64,000 bases of DNA from Arthrobacter ipis (GCF_014694315.1 NZ_JAAOXD010000004.1:581445-645444); one strand, 5' to 3'; positions 16,192 to 25,346 are shown, numbered from the stretch's first letter. The notes: generated by a model from the sequence alone, not told the origin. Numbers and translations: made by a program.

Positions 16192-16929
16192 ATGGAAGCC
16201 GTCAATACTCCCGTCCAGTCAGAGAAGAGCAGGCGCCGGGTTCTCCTGAAGCTGTCCGGTGAAGTCTTCGGCGGCGGCAAGCTGGGCGTCGACCCGGACA
16301 CCGTTCGCGCAGTGGCCAAGCAGATCGCTGCCGCCGTTCCCGACGTCGAGGTGGCGATCGTGGTTGGCGGCGGCAACTTCTTCCGCGGTGCCGAGCTGTC
16401 CCAGAGCGGGATGGACCGTTCGCGTGCCGACTACATGGGCATGCTGGGAACCGTCATGAACTGCCTCGCCCTGCAGGACTTCCTGGAGCAGGCCGGTGTT
16501 GAAACCCGGGTCCAGAGCGCCATCACCATGGGACAGGTGGCCGAGGCCTACATTCCGCGCCGCGCCATCCGCCACATGGAGAAGAACCGCGTGGTCATCT
16601 TTGGTGCGGGCGCAGGCCTGCCGTACTTCTCCACGGACACCGTGGCCGCCCAGCGTGCACTCGAGGTGCACGCGGACGTGGTGCTCATGGCCAAGAGCGG
16701 CGTGGACGGCGTGTATACCGCCGACCCGAAGAAGGACCCGAGCGCTGAGAAGCTGGAAAAGCTGAGCTACGACGACGCACTCCGTCGCGACATCCGCGTC
16801 ATGGATCAGACCGCCATGACCATGTGCAAGGACAACAAGCTCTCCATGGTGGTGTTCGGCATGGAAGGCGAAGGCAACGTCACTCGCGCCATCCGCGGTG
16901 AGAAGCTGGGAACGCTGGTCACGCCCTAG
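16192..16929 (+). CDS. pyrH: UMP kinase
   Basis: Phosphorylates UMP to UDP in pyrimidine biosynthesis; hexameric, amino-acid-kinase fold, regulated by GTP/UTP. Landmarks are [40 protein letters not shown] and the phosphate-binding [15 protein letters not shown] [11 protein letters not shown]. The length of 245 residues is normal. GGAAGG precedes ATG 16192; its own promoter is likely at GATAACCT (about 16154), since a terminator lies upstream. Confidence 0.97.
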   Translation: MEAVNTPVQSEKSRRRVLLKLSGEVFGGGKLGVDPDTVRAVAKQIAAAVPDVEVAIVVGGGNFFRGAELSQSGMDRSRADYMGMLGTVMNCLALQDFLEQAGVETRVQSAITMGQVAEAYIPRRAIRHMEKNRVVIFGAGAGLPYFSTDTVAAQRALEVHADVVLMAKSGVDGVYTADPKKDPSAEKLEKLSYDDALRRDIRVMDQTAMTMCKDNKLSMVVFGMEGEGNVTRAIRGEKLGTLVTP

Positions 16930-16953
16930 TTACAGCTAGGATATTTCTAGGAC

Positions 16954-16976
16954 GGTTCCGCCCACGGGGCGGGACC
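16954..16976 (+). promoter_or_regulatory. hairpin between pyrH and frr
   Basis: GGTTCCGCCC-ACG-GGGCGGGACC, a 10-bp stem with one G-T pair and no T-run after it. A TAGGAT (16937-16942) just upstream could be a promoter for frr. It may attenuate or process the pyrH-frr transcript. Confidence 0.4.
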
Positions 16977-17026
16977 AGGATTGTGAAATGCCCGGTTTGC
17001 CGGGAACCGATTTCTGAGGAGAGACC

Positions 17027-17584
17027 GTGATCGAAGAAACCTTGCTCGAAGCCGGGGACAAGATGGACAAGGCTGTTGAGGTAGCCAAGGAAGACTTCGC
17101 CTCGATCCGCACCGGCCGCGCCACCCCCGGCCTGTACAACAAGGTCATGGTGGATTACTACGGCACCCCCACGCCGCTGCAGCAGCTGGCATCCTTCGCG
17201 GTTCCCGATGCCCGCACCATCCTCATCACCCCCTACGACAAGACCGCACTGCGCGACATCGAACGGGCACTGAGCGACTCCGAGGTCGGCGCCAACCCGT
17301 CCAACGACGGCAACGTCATCCGCATCACCATCCCGGAGCTGACGAAGGAACGCCGCAAGGAATACGTCAAGATCGTCAAGTCCAAGGGTGAGGACGCCAA
17401 GGTGTCCATCCGCAACATCCGCCGCAAGGCCAAGGAAACCCTGGACCGCCTTGTCAAGGATGGGGAAGCCGGCGAGGACGAGGGCACCCGCGGCGAAAAG
17501 GAACTCGACGTGATCACCAAGCAGCACGTCGAGGGAATCGACGAGCTCCTCAAGCGCAAGGAAGCTGAGCTGCTCGAGGTCTGA
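17027..17584 (+). CDS. frr: ribosome recycling factor
   Basis: Splits post-termination ribosomes together with EF-G. 185 residues with the coiled-coil ends [19 protein letters not shown] and [22 protein letters not shown], and the conserved [10 protein letters not shown] and PEKTKERR-like [13 protein letters not shown] start with GAGGAGAG upstream. The stop overlaps the cdsA ATG by one base. Confidence 0.98.
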   Translation: MIEETLLEAGDKMDKAVEVAKEDFASIRTGRATPGLYNKVMVDYYGTPTPLQQLASFAVPDARTILITPYDKTALRDIERALSDSEVGANPSNDGNVIRITIPELTKERRKEYVKIVKSKGEDAKVSIRNIRRKAKETLDRLVKDGEAGEDEGTRGEKELDVITKQHVEGIDELLKRKEAELLEV

Positions 17585-18507
17585 TGGGCCAGGCACAGCA
17601 GGCCCCCGGTGCGCGGGCCCGAACCCGGACCCGCCAGCCTAGGCCCAACCCCACCCCCGGGGCAGGGCGAAACCTTCCGGCGGCCATCGCCGTGGGCCTG
17701 GCCATGCTCCTGGCGGTGCTCGGCGGGCTGCTCTTCCTGCCGCTCGGCTTTGTCGCCGTGGTTACCGCCTTCGCCGCCTTCGGCGTGTGGGAGGTCTTCC
17801 GCGCGCTCGAAGCCAACGGCACACGCCTGCCCATCGTGCCCGTCATGGTGGGCACGGTGGCCATGCCGTTCTCGGCCTACTTCGGCGGGCTGGAAAGCCT
17901 GCTGTTCGCGATGCTCGCCAGCAGTGTGGCAGCGCTGCTCTGGCGGTCCGTGGAAAGCGCAACCGGTTCGGCCCGCAGCATTTACGCCGGAGTGTTCACC
18001 CTCGCCTGGGTGCCCTTCCTGATCAGTTTCGCCGCGCTGCCGCTGCACGTCGAAGGCGGCGCCTCCCCGGTGGGCCCATGGCCCGGCGGAACAGTGCCGG
18101 AGGGCGCCTGGCAGATCGTCATCCTGCTGCTCCTGGTGGTTTCCAACGACACGTTCGGGTACCTCGTAGGCGCTCGGCTGGGCAAACACCCGATGGCGCC
18201 AAAGATCAGCCCGAAAAAGTCCTGGGAGGGTTTTGCCGGATCCATCGCGGGCGCCATGCTCGTCGGGATCCTGGCCAGCATCTTCCTGCTGAACAAGCCC
18301 TGGTGGGTGGGGGTTGTGCTGGCCATCGGCATGGTTGCGGCCGCCACCGCCGGCGACCTCGCCGAATCGATGGTCAAACGCGAGCTCGGCGTCAAGGACA
18401 TGAGCAGCATTCTGCCAGGACACGGCGGGGTGATGGACCGGCTCGACTCGATCGTGTTCGCCTCGCCGGTGGCCTTCATGCTGTTCGTCCTGTTCTCCGG
18501 GGCCTGA
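17584..18507 (+). CDS. cdsA: phosphatidate cytidylyltransferase
   Basis: Makes CDP-diacylglycerol from phosphatidate and CTP, the precursor of all membrane phospholipids. 307 residues: an Arg/Pro-rich cytoplasmic tail of about 30 residues, then about eight helices, and the CDS signature near the C-terminus, KRELGVKDMSSILPGHGG followed by MDRLDSIVF. Its product feeds the CDP-alcohol phosphatidyltransferase encoded at 8843. Translationally coupled to frr. Confidence 0.96.
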   Translation: MGQAQQAPGARARTRTRQPRPNPTPGAGRNLPAAIAVGLAMLLAVLGGLLFLPLGFVAVVTAFAAFGVWEVFRALEANGTRLPIVPVMVGTVAMPFSAYFGGLESLLFAMLASSVAALLWRSVESATGSARSIYAGVFTLAWVPFLISFAALPLHVEGGASPVGPWPGGTVPEGAWQIVILLLLVVSNDTFGYLVGARLGKHPMAPKISPKKSWEGFAGSIAGAMLVGILASIFLLNKPWWVGVVLAIGMVAAATAGDLAESMVKRELGVKDMSSILPGHGGVMDRLDSIVFASPVAFMLFVLFSGA

Positions 18508-18581
18508 GTTTTCCCCGGACCTGCTTTTCCCAGCAGGGCGTCCCGGCAGGTGCCTCCGGCGCCCGGCCCTCCGCAACGCCC

Positions 18582-18587
18582 TAGAAT
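18582..18587 (+). promoter_or_regulatory. -10 box upstream of DivIVA-repeat gene
   Basis: TAGAAT about 40 nt before the start; a leadered transcript with GAAGGAAAC as ribosome-binding site. Confidence 0.35.
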
Positions 18588-18626
18588 AATGCGGTTACGA
18601 CCCGCCGAAGAAGTATCGAAGGAAAC

Positions 18627-19214
18627 ATGGTGAGAGTGGACAGCAAGCGGCAGATTCCGGCGTCGTTCGAACGCGTGGCGCGGACGGAGTACGGTTACAA
18701 CGCCAAGCAGGTGGACCAGTTCCTGCAGCAGGCCCGCGTATCACTGGAGACGCCCGAAGCGGCCGCCCACCCCCTCAAGAGCGCCGACGTCCGGTCCGTG
18801 TCCTTCGACCCCATCAAGGGCGGATATTCCGCCACCGCCGTTGACGCCGCCCTGGACCGTCTCGAAGACGCCTTCGCCCGCCGGGAGCGGGACGACCTCA
18901 TCGCCGAACGAGGCGAGGACGCCTGGCTCCGGCAGATCGGGCAGCTTTCCGGGACGCTCCGCGGCCGCCTTCACCGGCCCGACGGCGAGAGGTTCCGCCG
19001 CCCGGTCAAGAAAAACGCACGCAGCTACAACACCAAAGACGTGGACGCCCTGTGCCAGGATCTGATCGGCTACCTGGAACAGGACAAGCCCCTCAGCGTC
19101 GACAACGTGCGCCGGGCCGTTTTCCGGCCTGCCGCCGGCAAGGACGGCTACGAGGAGACCCAGGTGGACGCCTTCCTTGACCGTGTGGTCGAGTTGATGG
19201 CCGCCATCGACTGA
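18627..19214 (+). CDS. DivIVA-domain repeat protein
   Basis: 195 residues with three copies of the short DivIVA-like motif: residues ~10-35 (FERVARTEYGYNAKQVDQFL), ~52-77 (VRSVSFDPIKGGYSATAVDAAL) and ~162-190 (VRRAVFRPAAGKDGYEETQV), plus a weaker fourth at ~130 (KNARSYNTKDVDALCQDL). Classical DivIVA/Wag31 has one such motif plus a long coiled coil; here no long coiled coil is present. A cell-pole or division-associated role is inferred. It converges on the symporter gene 30 bp away. Confidence 0.75.
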   Translation: MVRVDSKRQIPASFERVARTEYGYNAKQVDQFLQQARVSLETPEAAAHPLKSADVRSVSFDPIKGGYSATAVDAALDRLEDAFARRERDDLIAERGEDAWLRQIGQLSGTLRGRLHRPDGERFRRPVKKNARSYNTKDVDALCQDLIGYLEQDKPLSVDNVRRAVFRPAAGKDGYEETQVDAFLDRVVELMAAID

Positions 19215-19244
19215 CGGCCCGGCCCATCAGTGTCGGCTGGCCGC

Positions 19245-20711
19245 TCAGCGTTCCGTAACCAGCGGCCGCTCTGGCGTGTGCAGCCTGGTCATTACCCTGG
19301 TGATGGTCCGCGGCATCCGGGAACTGGTGGCACGCGACGTCAGGACCATCACGGTGAAGGCTGCCGGCACGGTCCATGCAGCGGGCTGCGCCAGCCACGG
19401 CGGCGTTCCCGCTACGCCGAGCACTGTCCCCGCCACCATGGCGCCGCCGCACAGCAGGCCGCCGGTCACCATCCCGGCGATGGCACCGGCGTCGGTCAGG
19501 CCGCGCCACCAGATGCCGAGCAACAGGACCGGGCAGATGGTGGACGCCGTAAAGGCGAAGACCAGGCCCACGCTCCCGGCGAGGGCCAGCGAGTCCGTCA
19601 TAAGCGCCAGGCCCAGCGGAACGGTGATCGAGACCAGGGCCGCTACCCGGAAGCCGCGCACACTGCCGCCCAGCACGTCCTGGCTGATCACGCCGGCCAG
19701 CGAGACGACCAGCCCCGACGTTGTGGACAGGAACGCGGCGAAGGCCCCCGCGACGACGAGCGCGGACAGCAGCTCGCCGGCCGGGCCCCCGACGAGACGG
19801 CCCGGAAGCAGCAGCACCAGGGCATCTGCCTGCCCCGCTCGTGCCAGGTCCGGGGCGAACAGACGCCCGGCCAGTCCGTACGCCGTCGGAAACAGATAGA
19901 ACACAGACAGCAGGCCCAGCACGATCAGCGTGGTCCGGCGCGCCGATTGGCCGTCGGGATTGGTGTAGAAGCGGACCAGGACGTGCGGCAGTCCCAGCGT
20001 TCCGAACAGCAGGGCGACGAGCAGTGAGATGCTCTGGTAGGGGCTGGCCGGATTCGCCCCGCCCGGGTTCGTGGCCACTGCCGGCAGTGCGGGAGCGCCA
20101 TCCTCCGCCAGCACCAGCAAAATGAAGATGAGGGGCACGGCCAGTGCCGTAAGCTTCAGCCAGAACTGGAAGGCCTGGACGAAGGTGATGGAGCGCATGC
20201 CGCCGGCCACCACGGTGAGGCACACCACCACCACGACGGCGGTTGAACCGGCCCAGGACGGCAGGCCAGTGGTGGTCCGGATGGTCAGGGCAGCGCCGTG
20301 CAGCTGCGGGACGATGTAGAGCCAGCCCACCACGACCACAGCAAGGCTGGTGACGCGGCGCACGGCCCGCGAATCGAGCCTGGCCTCGGTGAAATCGGGG
20401 ATGGTGTAGGCACCGGAACGCCGGAGCGGCGCGGCCACGAACAGCAGAAGCATCAGGTAACCGGCGGTGTAGCCCACGGGGTACCACAGGGCATCCGTGC
20501 CGGACAGCAGGATCAGGCCGGCCACGCCCAGGAAACTCGCGGCGGAAAGATACTCTCCGCCAATCGCCGACGCGTTCCACCAGGGCGGCACGGTGCGGGA
20601 GGCGACATAGAAGTCCCCGGTGGTGCGGGAGATCCGCAGTCCGTAGAAGCCGATCACCGCCGTCGCCACGGAAACGGCGGCCACCGCCGCGATGCCCACT
20701 GCCGGACTCAC
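19245..20711 (-). CDS. solute:sodium symporter family protein (acetate/pyruvate permease type)
   Basis: About 13 membrane helices; 488 residues from GTG 20711. SSS-family landmarks: FYVASRTVPPWWNASAIGGEYLSAASFLG, GGMRSITFVQAFQFWLK and LGLPHVLVRFYT. A frame extends to GTG 20783, but that would overlap the upstream gene by 50 bp; GTG 20711 has GGAAGG ~8 nt upstream and gives the normal family length. It is the last gene of the leftward run histidine kinase - response regulator - small partner - symporter, so its expression is probably controlled by that two-component system. Transported acid inferred. Confidence 0.85.
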   Translation of the reverse strand: MSPAVGIAAVAAVSVATAVIGFYGLRISRTTGDFYVASRTVPPWWNASAIGGEYLSAASFLGVAGLILLSGTDALWYPVGYTAGYLMLLLFVAAPLRRSGAYTIPDFTEARLDSRAVRRVTSLAVVVVGWLYIVPQLHGAALTIRTTTGLPSWAGSTAVVVVVCLTVVAGGMRSITFVQAFQFWLKLTALAVPLIFILLVLAEDGAPALPAVATNPGGANPASPYQSISLLVALLFGTLGLPHVLVRFYTNPDGQSARRTTLIVLGLLSVFYLFPTAYGLAGRLFAPDLARAGQADALVLLLPGRLVGGPAGELLSALVVAGAFAAFLSTTSGLVVSLAGVISQDVLGGSVRGFRVAALVSITVPLGLALMTDSLALAGSVGLVFAFTASTICPVLLLGIWWRGLTDAGAIAGMVTGGLLCGGAMVAGTVLGVAGTPPWLAQPAAWTVPAAFTVMVLTSRATSSRMPRTITRVMTRLHTPERPLVTER

Positions 20712-20733
20712 CGGAGCATCACCTTCCGGAGCA

Positions 20734-21096
20734 TTACTTTCCCCCTGCGAGGTCGCGGTAACGGGCTTCGTTCCGCGCCGCACTGCGGATGTACAGCCAG
20801 GCGCTGATCCCGGTCACGGGGTAGATCCCGGCGCCCAGCAGGAGCCAGTCGAACGGGATCCCGGCAATCCGTGTCTGGGCCAGGCCCGGTATGGCGGCAA
20901 GCAGCAGCGGAAAGGCGCCGAGGATCAGCAGGAAGCCGCCAGCCACTACCAGGGCAAGCCGAAGCTGGGAGCGGATCAGCGAGCGGACGAACACCTGGCC
21001 GACGGCCGACTCCTCGGCGGACTCGCGCGGCTCGGCCGAGGAGTCGGCCGAAAAGCGGGACGCCGAACGGGGCGCCGTGACCCTGACGCGCGTCAT
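20734..21096 (-). CDS. small two-helix membrane protein, symporter partner (DUF485-like)
   Basis: 120 residues: a charged N-terminus rich in Ser/Glu/Ala, then two helices (about residues 47-68 and 81-103), ending in a basic tail. Size, topology and its place directly before a symporter gene match the YjcH/DUF485-type partners of acetate permeases, although the sequence is divergent. The ATGA overlap with the response-regulator gene (21093-21096) shows operon coupling. Confidence 0.65.
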   Translation of the reverse strand: MTRVRVTAPRSASRFSADSSAEPRESAEESAVGQVFVRSLIRSQLRLALVVAGGFLLILGAFPLLLAAIPGLAQTRIAGIPFDWLLLGAGIYPVTGISAWLYIRSAARNEARYRDLAGGK

Positions 21097-21812
21097 GCCT
21101 GCGGCCGGATCCTGGTTGCCTCAAGCTTCTCGCGGACGGCCGGCAGGTGCCGCCGGCTGATCGGCAGTTCGGCGTCCTCGACGGAGACGCTGGGGCGGAC
21201 CGCGGCGAGCTTGAGGTGGGAGACGTGGGCGAGGGCTACCAGATAAGAGCGGTGGGTGCGGATGAAGCCCGCGTCCGACCACTGCTGTTCCAGGTCAGCG
21301 AGGGGAACCCGGATCAGGTAGCTGGCATCGGCGGTGTGGAGCCGGGCGTAGTCACCCTGCGCCTGGACGTACGTGACGTCGTCGCGCCGGATCATCCTGG
21401 TGGTGCCGCCCTGGTCCACTGTAATCATTTCCGGCGTGGCACCGCCGTCGCGGATCAGTTCACTGATCCGGCCCACGGAGCGGGCCAGCCGCTCGGCCCG
21501 GACGGGTTTCAGCAGATAGTCCACGGCCGCAAGTTCGAATGCCTCCAGCGCGCAATCCTCGTCGGCTGTCACGAAAACGACGGCGGGCGGGCGGCTGCTG
21601 CGGGAAATGGCGCGCGCGATGTCCAGGCCTGACACCGCCGGCATGTGGATGTCCAGGAAGACGGCGTCCACCGCCTCGGCTTCGAGGACCCGCAGCGCCT
21701 CGGCGCCGGAGGAGGCGCGCAGGATGGTGCCGATCCTGTCGTCACGGCCCAGGAGGAAGGCAAGCTCCTCAACTGCGGGCAGTTCGTCGTCGGCGACGAG
21801 AACGTTAATCAT
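21093..21812 (-). CDS. LytTR-family response regulator
   Basis: 239 residues: receiver domain (about 1-120) with acidic pocket D8-D9, phospho-acceptor D54 in VFLDIHMP and K in DYLLKPV, then a LytTR DNA-binding domain (about 135-235; YVQAQGDYARLHT, FIRTHRSYLVAL). The kinase gene lies 62 bp upstream, but this gene also has its own TAATCT 6 nt before ATG (21819-21824, minus strand), so it may be transcribed separately as a leaderless mRNA. By analogy with BtsSR/YpdAB it may respond to pyruvate or acetate. Confidence 0.88.
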   Translation of the reverse strand: MINVLVADDELPAVEELAFLLGRDDRIGTILRASSGAEALRVLEAEAVDAVFLDIHMPAVSGLDIARAISRSSRPPAVVFVTADEDCALEAFELAAVDYLLKPVRAERLARSVGRISELIRDGGATPEMITVDQGGTTRMIRRDDVTYVQAQGDYARLHTADASYLIRVPLADLEQQWSDAGFIRTHRSYLVALAHVSHLKLAAVRPSVSVEDAELPISRRHLPAVREKLEATRIRPQA

Positions 21813-21818
21813 GGTCCT

Positions 21819-21824
21819 AGATTA
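21819..21824 (-). promoter_or_regulatory. -10 box of the LytTR regulator gene
   Basis: Minus-strand TAATCT, then AGGACC, then ATG: the leaderless spacing. Confidence 0.45.
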
Positions 21825-21874
21825 TCTGTCGGGCCCGCTGCTCCGGGCTTAGGAAACCTCCGGCGCGAACAATT

Positions 21875-23071
21875 TCACGCATCATGGTCCGGCTGGGACT
21901 TGGGGACCCGCATGGTGATGAGCGTGCCCTCGCCGGGGGCCGTCTCGATCACCAGTCCGTGGTCGTCGCCGTACACCTGCCGGAGCCGGGCATCGACGTT
22001 CCGCAGGCCCACGTGCTCACCGTCCACGTGGCCGGCCAGCATTGACTGCAGCTGCACCGGATCCATGCCCACGCCGTCGTCCTCGATGGTGACCTCCGCG
22101 AACGCACCCGAGTCGTTCGCGGAGATGGTGATGTGCCCCGGACCCTCCTTCGCCTCCAGGCCGTGCCGGACCGCATTCTCCACGAGCGGCTGCAGGCTCA
22201 AAAACGGGATCACTGTGCTCAGCACCTCCGGGGCGATCCGCAGGCTGACCTGCACCCGCTCGCCGAACCGTGCCCGCTCCAGCAGCAGGTACCTGTCGAT
22301 GCACCGCAGCTCCTCGGCCAGCGTGGTGAAGTCCCCGTGCCGCCGGAACGAGTACCGGGTGAAATCCGCGAACTCCACCACCAGTTCGCGCGCGCGGGCC
22401 GGATCGGTGTTGATGAAGGAGGCGATGGCGTTCAGCGAGTTGTAGATGAAGTGCGGGCTGATCTGGGCGCGGAGGGCCCGCACCTCCGCCTCCATCAGGA
22501 GCGTCCTGGAGGCGTCCAGCTCGGCCAGCTCCACCTGTGCGGCCACCCAGTCGGCCACTTCGGTGGTGGCACGCACCAGCCCTGCGCCCGCCTGGGGTGC
22601 GAAGGCCGCCACGGCTCCCACCACGCGCGCGCCCGACCGGACAGGGGCCACGACGGCGGCGGCGACGGATCCGGACTTGGGGAAGTGGAGCTGCAGGTCG
22701 GCGGCGTTGAACACCTGGGTCCTGCCGCTCGAGAGCACGTCCGCGGCGAGCGCCATCAGACCGGGACGCAGCTCCTCGGCGGTCCCGTCCCAGGCCAGTA
22801 CGCCGGAGACATCCAGAATGGCCAGCGCGTCACAGCCAAGCAGGCCCCGCAGCTGGCGGCTTGCCTTGGCCGCACCCGCCGGGTTCAAACCAGTCCGCAG
22901 GTGCCGTCCGGCTTTCGACGCGGCGTGGAGGGTGTTGTAGGTGGCCCGCTCGGCGTCGGTGCCCAGCTCGCGGAAGGAGCGCAGCACCTTGAGTCCCACG
23001 GCGACGACGACGGCCACCGCGAGCGCGATGACGGCCACGGCGGCCACGGAATAGAGAGGGGAGTCCGGCAT
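21875..23071 (-). CDS. LytS-type sensor histidine kinase
   Basis: 398 residues from ATG 23071: one N-terminal membrane helix (residues 6-28), a GAF-like sensor region (about 55-175), the LytS-type histidine-kinase motif with phospho-histidine H207 in AQISPHFIYNSLNAIASF, and an ATPase domain with IEDDGVGMD and GLRNVDARL. The start is chosen over an upstream GTG at 23182 because TACGCT (23078-23083) lies 6 nt before the ATG. First gene of the leftward signalling/transport run and divergent from the second symporter operon. Confidence 0.9.
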   Translation of the reverse strand: MPDSPLYSVAAVAVIALAVAVVVAVGLKVLRSFRELGTDAERATYNTLHAASKAGRHLRTGLNPAGAAKASRQLRGLLGCDALAILDVSGVLAWDGTAEELRPGLMALAADVLSSGRTQVFNAADLQLHFPKSGSVAAAVVAPVRSGARVVGAVAAFAPQAGAGLVRATTEVADWVAAQVELAELDASRTLLMEAEVRALRAQISPHFIYNSLNAIASFINTDPARARELVVEFADFTRYSFRRHGDFTTLAEELRCIDRYLLLERARFGERVQVSLRIAPEVLSTVIPFLSLQPLVENAVRHGLEAKEGPGHITISANDSGAFAEVTIEDDGVGMDPVQLQSMLAGHVDGEHVGLRNVDARLRQVYGDDHGLVIETAPGEGTLITMRVPKSQPDHDA

Positions 23072-23077
23072 GCTGCC

Positions 23078-23083
23078 AGCGTA
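23078..23083 (-). promoter_or_regulatory. -10 box of the histidine kinase gene
   Basis: Minus-strand TACGCT, then GGCAGC, then ATG; it decides the start of the kinase. Confidence 0.5.
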
Positions 23084-23167
23084 GCGCGTGCCGTTTGGCG
23101 CAACAGCGACGCCGTTGGCCGACCGGAAAAGCGCAACCACTGGAATACCGGCCCCGCCGCGGCGCAC

Positions 23168-23183
23168 AGTGATGACAGTCACA
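23168..23183. promoter_or_regulatory. CRP/GlxR-like palindrome upstream of DUF485-actP operon
   Basis: AGTGA-TGACAG-TCACA matches the CRP-family consensus TGTGA-N6-TCACA at 9 of 10 half-site bases. Its centre lies 56 bp before the ATG of the DUF485 gene, in the divergent region with the kinase. Confidence 0.45.
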
Positions 23184-23231
23184 TTGGCTGGTGCAGTGCG
23201 GCCGTGTGGGAGTCAGTCTCAACGAGGAGGA

Positions 23232-23630
23232 ATGATGGGTAATGATGCCCCAACCCCGGCCGCGGCGGCGTCCGCGGACTTCGAGGAAGTCCAGGCCACG
23301 CAGCAGTTCCAAGAACTGCGCAAGCGTCACCGCAGCTTTGTGTTTCCCATGGCCATCGCGTTTCTGCTCTGGTATTTCGCGTACGTCATCCTTGCCGCCT
23401 ACGCCGTGGACTTCATGTCCACCAAGGTGTGGGGCAACATCAACGTCGGCATCATCATGGGACTGCTGCAGTTCGTGACCACCTTCGCCATCACCGGCTG
23501 GTACGTCAGCTACTCGAACAGGCGCCTGGACCCGATCGCCGCGGACATCCGGCACGGCATTGAGGGCCACGAGTATGACAAGTCCGGCATCAGCGCGCCG
23601 GGCAGCTCAATAAGCGGTGAAGCAAAATGA
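23232..23630 (+). CDS. DUF485 domain protein (YjcH-like symporter partner)
   Basis: 132 residues: a soluble N-terminus with FQELRKRHRSFVFP, the signature of DUF485, then two membrane helices (about residues 38-60 and 70-95) and a polar tail. Such proteins are encoded with acetate permeases and their role is unknown. GAGGAGG precedes ATG 23232 (a second ATG follows immediately). The ATGA overlap with actP shows coupled translation. Confidence 0.88.
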   Translation: MMGNDAPTPAAAASADFEEVQATQQFQELRKRHRSFVFPMAIAFLLWYFAYVILAAYAVDFMSTKVWGNINVGIIMGLLQFVTTFAITGWYVSYSNRRLDPIAADIRHGIEGHEYDKSGISAPGSSISGEAK

Positions 23631-25243
23631 TCACCATACCCGCAGCGGTTGACGTCGCCGCACTCAAGGACACCACGCTGCTGAACATGGGCATCTTCGC
23701 CCTGTTCGTCGCCGTCACCATGGTCATCGTTCTCCGGGCCAGCCGGAACAACAAGACAGCCGCCGACTACTACGCCGCCGGGCGTTCGTTCACCGGCTCG
23801 CAGAACGGCACCGCCATCGCCGGTGACTACCTGTCGGCGGCCTCCTTCCTGGGCATCACCGGCGCCATCGCCATCAACGGCTACGACGGCTTCATGTACT
23901 CCATCGGCTTCTTGGTCGCCTGGCTGGTGGCGCTCCTGCTGGTGGCGGAGCTGCTCCGGAACACGGGCAAGTACACCATGGCCGACGTCCTGTCGTTCCG
24001 CCTTCGGCAGCGCCCGGTGCGCATCGCGGCCGCCATCTCCACCCTGGCCGTCTGCTTCTTTTACCTCCTGGCCCAGATGGCGGGCGCCGGAAGCCTGATC
24101 TCTCTCCTGCTCGGCATCAGCGACTGGGGCGGACAGGCCCTGGTGATCATCGTCGTCGGCGCCCTGATGATCATGTATGTCCTGATCGGCGGCATGAAGG
24201 GCACCACCTGGGTCCAGATCATCAAGGCCTGCCTGCTCATCGCCGGTGCCGCCGTCATGACACTCTGGGTCCTGGCCATCTACGGGTTCAACCTCTCCAG
24301 CCTGCTGGGCGGCGCGGCCGAGGCGGCAAACAACCCTGCCGTGCTCAACCCCGGCCTGCAGTACGGCAAGACAGAAACGTCCAAGCTGGACTTCATGTCC
24401 CTGGCCCTGGCCCTGGTGCTGGGTACGGCCGCCCTGCCGCACGTGCTGATGCGCTTCTATACCGTGCCCACGGCCAAGGAAGCCCGCAAGTCGGTCGTAT
24501 GGTCCATTTGGCTGATCGGGCTGTTCTATATCTTCACGCTGGTCCTCGGCTATGGCGCCGCTGCCCTGGTGGGGGCGGACACCATCAAGGGCGCCCCCGG
24601 CGGCGTCAACTCGGCAGCGCCGCTGTTGGCTTTCCACCTGGGCGGCCCGTTGCTGCTGGGCTTCATCTCGGCCGTGGCCTTCGCCACGATCCTCGCCGTG
24701 GTTGCCGGCCTCACGATCACTGCCGCCGCCTCGTTCGCCCATGACATTTATGCCAACGTCATCGCGAAGGGAAAGGCCGACGCCGACACTGAAGTTAAGG
24801 TGGCGCGCCGCACTGTGATCGTCATTGGCATCCTCGCGATCCTGGGCGGGATCTTTGCCAACGGCCAGAACGTGGCCTTCCTGGTGGCGCTGGCGTTCGC
24901 CGTGGCCGCCTCCGCCAACCTGCCCACCATCATCTACTCCCTGTTCTGGCGCCGGTTCACCACACAAGGTGCGGTCTGGAGCATGTACGGCGGGCTCGCA
25001 TCGGCCATCATCCTGATCGCGCTGTCACCGGTAGTGTCCGGTGGCGCGACCTCCATGATCAAGGGCGCCAACTTCGCCGTCTTTCCGCTGAGCAACCCGG
25101 GTATCGTGTCCATCCCGCTCGCCTTCCTGCTGGGCTGGCTCGGCACGGTCGTGGACAAGAGGCGGGAGGACCGTAGCAAGCAGGCGGAGATGGAAGTCCG
25201 GTCGCTGACCGGTGTCGGCGCCGAGAGGGCCGTGGAGCACTAG
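23627..25243 (+). CDS. actP: cation/acetate symporter, ActP type
   Basis: 538 residues, about 13 helices. Family landmarks: DYYAAGRSFTGSQNGTAIAGDYLSAASFLG, GGMKGTTWVQIIKAC, LGTAALPHVLMRFYTVP. Takes up short monocarboxylates (acetate, possibly pyruvate or propionate) with Na+ or H+. Cotranscribed with the DUF485 gene, probably from a promoter with a CRP/GlxR-like site. A strong hairpin ends the unit at 25308-25345. Confidence 0.9.
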   Translation: MITIPAAVDVAALKDTTLLNMGIFALFVAVTMVIVLRASRNNKTAADYYAAGRSFTGSQNGTAIAGDYLSAASFLGITGAIAINGYDGFMYSIGFLVAWLVALLLVAELLRNTGKYTMADVLSFRLRQRPVRIAAAISTLAVCFFYLLAQMAGAGSLISLLLGISDWGGQALVIIVVGALMIMYVLIGGMKGTTWVQIIKACLLIAGAAVMTLWVLAIYGFNLSSLLGGAAEAANNPAVLNPGLQYGKTETSKLDFMSLALALVLGTAALPHVLMRFYTVPTAKEARKSVVWSIWLIGLFYIFTLVLGYGAAALVGADTIKGAPGGVNSAAPLLAFHLGGPLLLGFISAVAFATILAVVAGLTITAAASFAHDIYANVIAKGKADADTEVKVARRTVIVIGILAILGGIFANGQNVAFLVALAFAVAASANLPTIIYSLFWRRFTTQGAVWSMYGGLASAIILIALSPVVSGGATSMIKGANFAVFPLSNPGIVSIPLAFLLGWLGTVVDKRREDRSKQAEMEVRSLTGVGAERAVEH

Positions 25244-25307
25244 CCGCTTCCCGTTCGCTCAGACTCCGTCCCCGGGTAAAACCTGAGCCCCGGTGAAGCC
25301 TGACAAC

Positions 25308-25345
25308 AGGCAGGAGCCCCCGCGTACGCGCGGGGGCTCCTGCCT
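25308..25345. terminator. perfect 17-bp hairpin between convergent genes
   Basis: AGGCAGGAGCCCCCGCG (25308-25324) and its exact complement (25329-25345) around a TACG loop. It lies between actP and the leftward gene ending at 25470 and could stop transcription in both directions, although no long T-run is present on either strand. Confidence 0.75.
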
Positions 25346-25346
25346 G

